Below, piece after piece: positions 38,501 through 47,256 of a DNA stretch of 64,000 nucleotides. Every line of letters begins with the position of its first letter. The first letter of the stretch is position 1. Both the position numbers and the translations under genes were made by a program. Source of the DNA: Trachythela sp. YZ-2020 (Eukaryota > Cnidaria > Anthozoa > Malacalcyonacea > Clavulariidae); NCBI GenBank assembly GCA_016169945.1, contig JADLSH010000199.1:434001-498000 (forward strand), read 5' to 3'. The notes beneath the pieces are model-generated. The model searched no databases. It was not told the origin of the DNA and saw only the letters and a program-made list of their open reading frames with translations.

Positions 38501-41500
38501 CATTGCAAACTAATGGGTTAACAAGAGACAATGGCAGATAGTTTTGTTAACCCATTAACTGGCAGTACCCTACCAATGACCAGGGATGGATCCAGCTTGA
38601 TCTGGCAGCAGTGGTGGAAATTTCAGTGGGGGGGGGGGCAGTTGCCCCCACCTGGAAATGTTGACCTAAAAAGGGCTGAAAACAGCCTATTTTGAGTGTA
38701 AATGGGGGGGTTGTCGAAATTTGAAGGTTTGTTGGAAATTTAGAAATTTTTTGAATTTCTGCCAATGTCTGGCCAGGGGGTGCTTAGCGGGCACTGGTCA
38801 TAAAGCAGGGTGTGACTGTCAACCGAGCCAGGATATATCATGACTGAGGCAGGGGTTGCTGTCAGAAAATTTTTGAAAAATAGAATTGCCTAGATGGTCA
38901 AAGAGGCCCCCAATGACCCAATATTTTATTTTTGTTTGATAAATGCCCTGACAAATCCAAAATTTGGATTTTATATGGAAATTAGCACCCCTCCTGCACC
39001 CTCCTTGGCCAAAGGTAGGAGGGGTGTGCACCCCCATGCACCCCCCGGCCCCAGTAAATCCATCCCTGCCAATGATGAGTAAAATCGTCTGGCATTAGAC
39101 AGAGTAAAATACAGGGTGCATCTGGGCACATTACAAGCTAATCGCTAATGGGTTAACTGACTTCTTACCATTAAACTATTTCTAATCCTTATAATCCCAA
39201 TTCTGATCCTAACCTTAACCCTGATCATAATCTTAACTTAATCCTATTATCCTGATCCTAACCTTAACCCTGATCTTAATCTTAACTTAATCCTATTATC
39301 CTAATCCTAACTCATATTCTAATTGTGATCCTAACCCTGAACCTAACACTAACCCCAAGCTAACTTAGTCAACTAATGTAAAACTGTGCAGTAAAATCAT
39401 TGTCGCCTCATTCTAGAACATGTTGTGAAAAGCTACCCAGAAGAAAAGTATCAAATACTGTAGATTTTATAAACAAAACTATTATTAAAGTAAAAAACAG
39501 CTGAAGGAAATTCAAGGAACAAGAGAGTGATGAGCTTTCCTTACAGATCTTTTCCACTTTTCATCTTCTGATAAATTTTCCTCTCTTTTTTCTTTTGGTT
39601 TGTTGATAATCTTGAAAATAAAGAGCAATAAAAGTTTAGACTGTGATTGGGCCCTCTACCTATCAATCTATGTACAGTGATGTGGAAAATAAACAAATTA
39701 CGTAACTCAAGGTGGCGTTGGTCTTTTCGTTTTAAATTTTATTGAAGTATTACAGTCGATTTCTCACTTTTCACTCAAATGTTCCGAACTTCGTTCCGAA
39801 CTTCGGAAATTCGTTGCGAAGTTCAAAACTCAATCAAAAGTTCATAATGAAATTCACATGCCATGTTGTAAACAAACCCTCTGATTGGTTACTAGAGAAA
39901 AAGCAGCCAATCAAATGCTCAGTTTACAAACCGGTTCTGAATTTCATTACGAACTTTTGAACTTCGCAACGAATTTCCGAAGTTCGGAACGAAGTTCGGA
40001 ACATTTGAGTGAAAAGTGAGCTGAAATGGACTGTAAAGCTAAGAAGATTCATCAGTCTGTTGGTGCATTGGCAGTCCAACCAGGCAAAAGGTCCTGCAGG
40101 ATATGACAAGTTTTATTTGCTCATCTGTCTAGGAAACTTTGTATTTGACAAGTGTACTTGTCATGGAAAAAATTGCCAAAGTCCAAATTTTGCTCATCTG
40201 TATGGGTCAAAAAAGAAAACTTGTCATTTGAGCACTCAGATGCAATTGGTCAGCAATCTATTGTAGTAGCTATCATTGCAGTCAGAAAACCAAAGAGTTG
40301 TCATAGAAAATTTGTTGTACGTGCACATGTGCAATTAACAAATAAAACTTGCCATATAAAAGTTGCTTGTCTGTAACTGGCTTTAAGTAAATCAGTTTGT
40401 ACAATTGATCAATTCGAATCAGTCAGTCTACTTTTCATACTTACAGTTTTACTAAAGCCATCTTTACTGAGGGTATCAACATTCCATGGCTGTAATTTTT
40501 CTTTCTTCCCTAACTCAAGTTCCTTCTCTCTGAAATGTTTTTCCTGAAAAAAATGGAACCATTGCTCGAACGTAATATACTTTCAATTGTACGATATATT
40601 TGGGGCAGCAAAAAATGTACCAACTTTCATTAATTTCTACCTGCTGTTGAATATCTTTGAGTTCTTTCTTGTATTTCTCAACATCTTTTGGTTTGTCAAC
40701 CAATTCGGCATCTTTCAATTTTTCTTGAACTTCATGGAGCCTGCTTTTATAACTATAGAAATAAACAATAAAATATATCAATCCTATAACTTTGACCCTG
40801 TCCCCCCTTTGCCAAACAGGTCTGCAATCTGGGACAAAAACTGCTTGTAGATAATCCCTTACGTTTTAACTTCACTGTCCACAGTCTCTCTCTCCTTCTT
40901 TAGTTCATCCATCTTTTCAACTCTTGCCTGATGTCTCCAACGAAACAAACTCGGCGTATCAATATTTGGGTGTGTATCATCCTCATCATCACTGACCTGG
41001 AACATCATCAATATTAGGTGAATTTCAGTGATACAGGGCAGTAGATGGTGGTCAACTTCAGACATGGTCACACTTATAGGACGATTGTAATAGGCAGACC
41101 TGGCCATTTGAGGCGTGTGATCGCGCGCACCTTCGCACACACCTTAACTGGTCAAGATGCGCATTTTGTCCCGCACCTTGTTCGTTTTGAGAGTATGAAA
41201 ACGACCGCCTCATCTATGCCACTTTGCGACTTTTAAGTTTTACATGAACAGTTATCAACTTTGGACTTATTTACTAGCCAAAGTGGTAATCTAGTCCACT
41301 CTATTGGCATAGTTTTTGATGATATTCCACTCGCCTGCAAAAATGCTCACAGCCTTGAGGGTTGAGGCTGAATAGGACATGTGTCCATATTTTTAAATGA
41401 AAAAAATATCGTAACTGATAGCTGCCAAACAATTAAACAGAAATTCGGAACTGACGTCTTACAAAATATCTCACTGACAACTAACAGCAGCAGATGGTGG

Positions 41501-41801
41501 TCAACTTCAGAAATGTTGACACTTTTAGGAGCAAGCAAATTAAACTATTAAAATCTCTCAATTCTATTTATTTGTCTCCAAATACAAGACAACCACATAT
41601 AATGAAAGGAATTAACATTATTTTCTCACTGCAGGTTGACCACCATCTGCTGCACGATAGTGCTTTATATATTAATAACTGATAGTGAATGTCAAAATAT
41701 GCCTTCAACAAAATTAAAAAATTACCAACCTTTTAGCACTCTAAACACCTATTTTAAAATATATTTACCTCAATGTGATCCCACTTGCTATAATCTACCA
41801 T
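35580..41801 (-). CDS. CDC37: Hsp90 co-chaperone Cdc37
   Basis: Co-chaperone that delivers protein kinases to Hsp90 in the cytosol. Ten exons: 41801-41769, 40996-40863, 40752-40641, 40543-40445, 39610-39545, 38383-38225, 37918-37803, 37472-37343, 36521-36453, 35777-35580. Every junction is GT/AG and in phase; the product is 371 residues (human 378). The N-terminus [18 protein letters not shown] is almost invariant, and Ser13 before an acidic run matches the CK2 site needed for kinase loading. '[15 protein letters not shown]' follows, then a coiled coil. '[14 protein letters not shown]' opens the Hsp90-binding middle part. '[14 protein letters not shown]' and '[16 protein letters not shown]' lie further on, and '[12 protein letters not shown]' is near the C-terminus. 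The tiny 11-codon first exon was located by the conserved peptide. Identity is secure. Confidence 0.97.
35815..36330 (-). repeat. LINE-tail-derived tandem array in CDC37 intron 9
   Basis: Four to five units of about 115-120 bp contain 'tttatttatactggatagct', 'ctatcagttctaaact', 'ctccctagaggtccagtaag' and 'gttactacaggaggaaacc'. The reverse complement matches the array at 54895-55575 and the 3' end of the LINE remnant at 46690-46915. Confidence 0.88.
36968..37332. mobile_element. Inverted-repeat DNA element beside a CDC37 splice donor
   Basis: Left 'gggaccttaagcatgtagga' and 'cggcaacacgacgacgacgg' pair with right 'ccgtcgtcgtcgtgttgccg' and 'tcctacatgcttaagttccc'. The element is 365 bp, flanked by TA. 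Its right end lies 10 bp from the first base of CDC37 exon 8's donor side (exon ends at 37343). Confidence 0.85.
37519..37725. mobile_element. Family A MITE in CDC37 intron 7
   Basis: 'gcagcagatggtggtcaacc' and 'tgcagttatcagagtgagaa' open the copy and 'cttgctcctataagtgccaa' lies near the right end, where the terminal repeat is degraded. Confidence 0.75.
37938..38162. mobile_element. Non-autonomous hAT element in CDC37 intron 6
   Basis: Ends are CAGTGGGCGGACAC and TGCCTGCCACTG. Flanks CAGAAATT and CAGGAATT match at 7 of 8 positions. The interior ('gctttgttacacagttaatc', 'caaaggctttgag') is the reverse complement of the element at 5608-5889. It begins only 20 bp upstream of the CDC37 exon 7 acceptor. 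Confidence 0.83.
38573..39076. mobile_element. Non-autonomous hAT element inserted in an older repeat
   Basis: Element 38581-39068 has ends CAGGGATGGAT and ATCCATCCCTG, flanked by CCAATGAC and CCAATGAT (7 of 8 match). The host repeat ('gagtaaaat.gtctg.cgtta', 'gacagagtaaaatac', 'gcatctgggc') is present intact at about 38405-38520 and is split by this insertion. Confidence 0.82.
39190..39365. repeat. CCTAA-rich degenerate repeat
   Basis: Irregular units 'cctaaccttaaccctgatc' and 'taatcctattatcctgatc' in a CDC37 intron. They resemble, but do not match, a telomeric CCCTAA array. Confidence 0.7.
39752..40036. mobile_element. Long-TIR MITE (Tc1/mariner-like) in CDC37 intron 4
   Basis: Ends 'acagtcgatttctcactttt' and 'aaaagtgagctgaaatggac', with inner arms 'cactcaaatgttccgaactt' against 'aagttcggaacatttgagtg'. 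Arms are about 85 bp and the flanks are TA. No transposase. Confidence 0.82.
41015..41095. mobile_element. Family A MITE, half copy beside CDC37 exon 2
   Basis: 'gcagtagatggtggtcaact' followed by 'cacacttataggac'. The fragment starts about 20 bp upstream of the CDC37 exon 2 acceptor (40996). Confidence 0.6.
41470..41664. mobile_element. Family A MITE, complete copy in CDC37 intron 1
   Basis: 'cagcagatggtggtcaactt' and 'gttgacacttttaggagcaa' on the left; 'attattttctcactgcaggt' and 'tgaccaccatctgctgcacg' on the right. Central 'atttgtctccaaatacaaga' is the inverse of the block in other copies. Confidence 0.82.
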
Positions 41802-42227
41802 ATTTCAAGAAATTTTTAGGCACAATCTTAAAGAAATTTAGAAAGAAAGTTTATAAATTTGCAAATTTCTTTGGTTTGAAAATTGAAACTAGAACTCGCA
41901 AGGACCCCTTGTATCCTATAAACATTCAAGATATCCTTGAACATGCCTTTGTGTCACCTTAAAACCTTAGATATCTATGGACATTCCCAGCTATCTATTA
42001 TTACTCACATATATCATTTAAAAACATGAAACATCCCTAATTACATTGTTATACCCCTAAGTTACCATAATCATTCAGTAATATCCCTTAAACATCTTAT
42101 GTATCCCATAAGCACTCAAAAATACCCCTTAAAACCCCTAATAGGTCACCAATTTCAGTTATAGTCCTAAAACACCCAAGATATCCTTTTTTTTTATTTT
42201 TTATTTTATTTTATTCAACTTCGCCTC

Positions 42228-42425
42228 AATGGCAGGGAGTCCACAACAGCGTCAGTACCCGGGGAAAACCCTCGAAGCACAGGAGAGAATCTCAACTTAC
42301 ATGAGTTATTTGAGCACACTGCCGATCTCATGTGAGTACCAACAGTGACCTCGACCTGTTGTGAAACAGGCTCAACTCAGTGGTAAGAGGCAGCGCGCTA
42401 ACCGCTTCCGCCACCCGTGCTACCT
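42228..42425 (-). mobile_element. tRNA-derived SINE
   Basis: On the minus strand the head reads 'GGTGGCGGAAGCGGTTAGCG' (box A-like) and, about 45 bp on, 'CAACAGGTCGAGGTCACTG' (box B-like), spaced as in a tRNA-type Pol III promoter. The body 'CATGTAAGTTGAGATTCTCT' and tail 'CTGTGCTTCGAGGGTTTTCC' then follow. Pieces of the same family occur at 5505, 12255, 16495 and 19785. Confidence 0.7.
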
Positions 42426-42744
42426 TGAGACATTGCCCTTATTATCATCATCCTCTCCTTTTGCTCCTAGACCCAACATACCCCTGATCATTCCCTTGTG
42501 TTCCAGTAACACCCAAGATATCCCAAATCATCATTTATATCCTGTGATAAACCAAGATATCCACAACCCTTCCCTTGTGACCATTAAACACCCAATACAT
42601 CCCTGAGAATACAATTATATTTCTTAAAACACACGTGACATCCTCATACATCCCCACCATTAGAGGTCGTCACTTGTTTCCATCTCCCATACTGACGTGA
42701 CGTCATTTTTTCAAGTTTGAAGAAATGTAAAATAGACTTGTAAC

Positions 42745-42778
42745 TGACCCTAACCCTAAAACCTACCCTAACCCTAAA
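42745..42778. repeat. Short interstitial telomere-like repeat
   Basis: 'gaccctaaccctaaaac' followed by 'taccctaaccctaaac': four near-perfect CCCTAA units. Confidence 0.75.
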
Positions 42779-42938
42779 CAAATTGATGAAAACGAAATTG
42801 AAGATCGGGAAAATTGCGTAACGTCAGTTTGGTAGATGGAAACAAGTGAAAACCAGTGAGCTCTATATATATATATAACTGGTGAAAACCACTGATCTGA
42901 ATATATAGGCGAAAACCCACCTACCACTGATCTCAAAG

Positions 42939-43772
42939 CAGTGCTTCCACTAGCAAGGATTTTTCCCTGCAGCAAGGAAATATTGGTCCTTGCAAGGAAA
43001 TGAGTTTTACAAGGAAATGGCAAGGAAAAATACAAAAATTAAAGGAAATTGCAAGGATTTATGTAACTTATACCAGTTACAAGTCTAAAACCACTTAAAC
43101 CAGTAAAAATGAAGCTATAAATAGTATAGGCCTAACAATTAAAAGAGGTACAGAAGAATCTGAAAATGCCATCTCCGGCGATCTAGAGACTATAAATTTC
43201 AAAATTTGTCGTTCAGCGCCTTGTGCCATTCGACCCCTCCACCATTAGGCCGAGGGAATGGAAGTCATAGAATACCGTCCTCCGCCCGCATGTCCAAAAT
43301 GCTGCCGCAAAAAAATCATTATCTAAATAGCCAATATTTTTGTCTATATTTTGCAATATTGGCTATATAAAGCCTAGTTTTAAAGATTGTTGGTATATTA
43401 CTGAACGGGTCTATTAACGTTCGACCAATTTTAACACATTTCTAAAAATAATGAGTAATGAATAATGAAAAAAAGCCTCATGTATTTTTGAAATCATCAG
43501 GACGGTATTCTATGACTTCACTTCCCTCGGCCTTATCAAGCACCTACGCCCCTGGATGAACATAAATTTCACGTTCTTATTACAAACCAAACACTTCTAA
43601 GTTGGAAATGCCTAGAATTGTGAGCGTACAATATTTTGTGATACATTTGCCTCAAATTTGCCTGAATTTTCTTGATTTTTTCTACCGTTTGGGTGGCAGG
43701 GAAATTTTGTGGGAAAAAAGGAATTTTGGAGATTGTGAAAGGAATTTTGAAACGGCGGTTGTGGAAGCACTG
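42939..43772. mobile_element. Non-autonomous hAT element, 834 bp
   Basis: Terminal repeats CAGTGCTTCCAC and GTGGAAGCACTG. Flanks 42931-42938 and 43773-43780 are both TCTCAAAG, a perfect 8-bp target duplication. Inside, 'gcaaggaaat' repeats are common, and a smaller element is nested at 43248-43532. No transposase frame. Confidence 0.9.
43248..43532. mobile_element. PIF/Harbinger-type MITE nested in the hAT element
   Basis: Arms 'ggccgagggaatggaagtca' and 'tagaataccgtcc' pair with 'ggacggtattcta' and 'tgacttcacttccctcggcc'. Flanks 43245-43247 and 43533-43535 are both TTA, the 3-bp target typical of PIF/Harbinger. 285 bp, non-coding. Confidence 0.85.
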
Positions 43773-43787
43773 TCTCAAAGGCTGCAA

Positions 43788-44174
43788 CAGTGAGCTCTAT
43801 ATATATTTTATATATATATATCTGGAGTGAGAACTTATGTCCAAAAAGTGAAGCCAAAGATGGCGGAAATTGACGTCCAGTGCCAATCCCTTTCTATTGT
43901 TTTCGACCGCGCGGTTTGCACAAGCCGGCAAGGAGTGTGCCGAAATTTTGTGTTTTTACTCCGATGTAAACAATAACATCATGATTTTATGAACTAATAA
44001 CTTCATTAGCGATGCGATCTGTTAGTATAAACTGGAATTAGCTAGAAAAATGGTATGAAAACTGTTTATGACCTTCATGAGTTTGGACGTCAATTGCCGC
44101 CATCTTTGGCTTCACTTGGCCTATTGGCCGAACATTAGAAGTTCTTACTCCAGATATATATATAGAGCTCACTG
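43788..44174. mobile_element. hAT-type MITE with long arms, 387 bp
   Basis: Ends CAGTGAGCTC and GAGCTCACTG. Flanks 43780-43787 and 44175-44182 are both GGCTGCAA, a perfect 8-bp target duplication. Arms of about 95 bp include 'gtgaagccaaagatggcgg' against 'ccgccatctttggcttcac'. Confidence 0.92.
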
Positions 44175-44329
44175 GGCTGCAATAGTGCAATGCGCTCACT
44201 TCCTTTTATTTATTATACCCAACAAGCAAGACGTCCATTTGTTGCCAAAAAACACAGTGAAAAATAGAAAAGGTTTGTAAAATCATAATTCATGTAAAAT
44301 AAGTATGGTAAACTAACAAAATTATGGAC

Positions 44330-44565
44330 ATTCACCCCTGGCCATATGGACATGGACTCAAATAGACATGGACCCAAATAGACATGGACCCAAATAGACA
44401 TGGACCCAAATAGACATGGACCCAAACCCAAATAGACATGTACCCAAATAGACATGGACTCAAATAGACATGGACCATATGGATAATCACCCATACGGAC
44501 ATTCACCCATATGGACATTCACCCAAATAGACATGGACCCATATGGACATTCACCCATATGGAAA
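44330..44565. repeat. 16-bp minisatellite
   Basis: Units of 'gacatggacccaaata' with variants 'ggactcaaata' and 'ggacattcacccatat'. The overlapping open frame (repeating SIWVHVYLGP-like words) is an artefact. Confidence 0.93.
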
Positions 44566-45012
44566 ATCAGCTGCTGAAATCAATGCAAGGGTTAAGTAAA
44601 ATAGAAAATACCTATCTAACAAGCAATGGACAAGATACTATTTTATTGTTTGAAACAATCTTCCAAGATTGTTTCAATGTATATAGTGTTGCAGCACTGT
44701 AAAATAGCACAATAAAATAGCACAGTATATATATCTGTTTTAAATATTTATGAGTGATAGGGGTCATACCCTTCTAGACAACCCTATGTGTGTAGTTTTT
44801 AACTGTAATATTTGATATCTCTGAAAACGAGGCTATAATGAATTCAGAGGCAGGAATTGATCCTGAGTCCTACACTTTTCAGTGTGCACTAAGACTATGT
44901 GCAAACCAGTACTGAATTAATAGTACATAAAAAGAAAACTCTATTAAGAGTTGACTTTAGTATTTTACTATGTTTAACGCCAGATGATTTTTCCAGTCAC
45001 TTCATTTCTCGC

Positions 45013-47256
45013 TCAAGTAAGATGAGATCTATTGTACAACTGCAAACATTCAATGTTTGTCACCTTTCGTCCTTCCAGTAGTACAACAAATTCTGACACT
45101 CCTGTATTTGGACAGATCTGCCGCAGCAGCTTTCTTTTATCAACTGGGAATTGACTGGAGAAGTTTTTGGAGAAATACGACACAAAATGACGGAGTATTC
45201 CACCGTGTGATACAACTGCGATGTGAATTGGTCTGTCTGTATGGTCACACTCTGCGGAGTCGTCATGACAAAGGTCTTTTAACAAGACTGGAGAATGTAA
45301 TTTTTTGCTTCCATTTGTAACAGGAAGGGATGTCGCCCTTGGTTTAATATCTGGGGATGATGCATTATAATTGTTACTTCGATCAAATTTTGATTGATGG
45401 GATTTGTCCGAGCTGGGATCACTAGCTGTCCGTAGTTCATTATTTACACTCGATTCAGCTCCTGAGTGGTTGGAATTCTCTAAATTCAAGTGCTTACTCT
45501 TACTAGGATCAACCTTTGATTTCTGTGCCTGGGTTTTTCGCAAGTGATTGACATCTCGTAATAATGTGGCAAAGAAGTCCACAGCTCGTTTTTGGACTTG
45601 TGCTTCTGTCTCTGCACCCCGTGGTAGTTTGCCTGACATTAACATTTTCTTCAGTTCTTGATGTGACTTGCCTTCAGCTTCACCATAATTCTATACAAGC
45701 AAATAAGTTACGGTTAATCCACTAAAGGTGCATCAGAGTGCATGCAGTAATTCTAAATTTTGAATGCAATTCAATGTTCTCACCCTTTCTCGTAATGTTG
45801 TTTCCATACAAATCTTCAAATCTTTCAAATGTACATTTTTCAAACATATTCCTTCTGCTGTCTGGAAACATCAAAGCCAAAATTAATAATTTGCAAGTCT
45901 CCCCATATATGACAAGTTAAATCACATGGCACTCACCTTTAATGCTCGTTCCAAATCACTGCTATAAATTCTTGTCAAGTGTTCATATTTTAACTTGGTT
46001 GCAACCAGTTCAACTTGCTCTTTTCCTGTTTCATTCAAAACAGTGTTGTCTTGACCTGACAAGAAAATAGACTTCATTTGCATCTAAAGGCCATCTCCAC
46101 TTCAAACATATTGTACATATTGTACCATACCATAAGATTTTCTTTTGTATCGAAATCATTAGTTCTACCCGAGTGCTCAAGAAACAAAGAAATATGCTAT
46201 GTTTAGACACAATATGGATGCAATGGAAAACAGCCTAGGGTAAACAGTCATAACATTGCATGTCTATTCTCATGAGAAAGTTCATAGGAAGAAACTTGTC
46301 AAGAGCATTTGAGTGTTTGAAAACACAATAAATAAATGAAAACATATGCATTTATTTCCCATTAACTGATAAGTCACATGCCATTAACTGATAAGATCTA
46401 GCAGTTAGGTATTTACAAAGAGATATGCAGAAATACTCTAGATCTTTAAAATGAGCTCATGCATAACATCTAGAGGACAACTTGAAACAAGCTGTTACTC
46501 AGAAGAGGGAATAATAAACTCCAGTTTTTTTTGCTGTGGGTCATTTAAAATACTTGTATGGGCCTTAACCAAACAGCCTTCTGTAAACTTTCTGTTTGTT
46601 TAAAGCTACAGTCCTTTAAACATTCAAAGCGAACAATTGAGGCAAAGCTAGACACTAGAAAGTTCTCTTAAATACTTTAGATAGATAGAAGCTTTATTTA
46701 TTCAGGGTAACTCCATCAGCGTAAATGCTGTTCTCCCTGGAGGCCCTGACCTGAGAGTTCCACAATTGGATTCCAGAGTACTGAAAAGTTCTTTTCAAAT
46801 GTTCGGTTTTCGGTTTGGGAATCGTAAAATCATTCTTTTTCCTAGTATGGTGATGGTGTACATACAGCTCTATTCCCTCATTCTCACGATGAAGACATGA
46901 ATACATGGAAATACTACGTTCATTTATTAACTTTTTATTACTTTTTAATACGTTTATTTGTTTGGCATTTTATTTGATTTATTTAACACTTTTTGCGGTG
47001 TTTGCGAAAACAAAACAATGATGGGAGCCTATGGGAAACAATTATGAGTATAAACGAACGTATTTTATACCTTGAATAATCTTGTTACGATTCTGATCTG
47101 TTTCTCCGCTAAAAACAAAAAGAAATTGAATCAGTTTATAAATTTAGCATTGCTTTATCACGAGAAGTTATTAAAAGCGTATATTTTCCTCTAACACCAA
47201 ACTTACTGGCGAATTAAAGTTAGACGAAATCCCCACTCATCCTGAACCGAGGCCAT
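45013..47256 (-). CDS. TIGAR: TIGAR-like fructose-2,6-bisphosphatase
   Basis: Histidine-phosphatase-superfamily enzyme. The vertebrate protein hydrolyses fructose-2,6-bisphosphate and other sugar phosphates, slowing glycolysis. Five exons: 47256-47207, 47108-47071, 46055-45937, 45861-45784, 45690-45013, in phase with GT/AG junctions, 320 residues. The catalytic set is visible: 'LIRHGETDQN' with His17, 'IIQGQ', Glu94 in 'LRERNYGEAEG', and His257 in 'VVSHGG'. 'SSDLERA' and 'PNTGVSEFVV' also match. It is about 50 residues longer than human TIGAR (270). The excess is a Ser/Asn/Lys-rich, probably disordered insert at about 146-245, between the Glu and the second His. A related phosphoglycerate mutase-like enzyme is the main alternative, but the LRER.YG.(A/V)EGK context favours TIGAR. 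Confidence 0.92.
46690..46915 (-). pseudogene. LINE C-terminal remnant with 3' tail
   Basis: The minus frame has 'HHHHTRKKNDFTIPKPKTEH', 'RTFQYSGIQLWNS' and 'VRASRENS', the usual C-terminal end of CR1/L2-like polyproteins. The DNA then reads 'gagttaccctgaataaataa', resembling the monomer of the tandem arrays at 35815 and 54895. It lies in TIGAR intron 2. Confidence 0.7.

Larger units (their letters stand above)
41802..45012. other. TIGAR-CDC37 intergenic region, transposon-stacked
   Basis: Same-strand intergenic stretch. 41900-42650 carries a loose repeat built on 'ccaagatatcc' and 'taaacaccc', interrupted by a SINE. 42745-42778 is telomere-like. 42931-44182 is a stack of hAT and Harbinger-type elements. 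44330-44565 is a minisatellite. 44570-45012 shows nothing clear. Confidence 0.65.

Noticed and set aside
42361..42606. Pro-rich plus-strand frame of 81 codons
   Set aside because: It starts within the SINE and runs through a loose non-coding repeat; no conserved motif.
44213..44518. Open frame with repeating SIWVHVYLGP words
   Set aside because: It is a translation of the 16-bp minisatellite. 16 is not a multiple of three, so no protein repeat is under selection.
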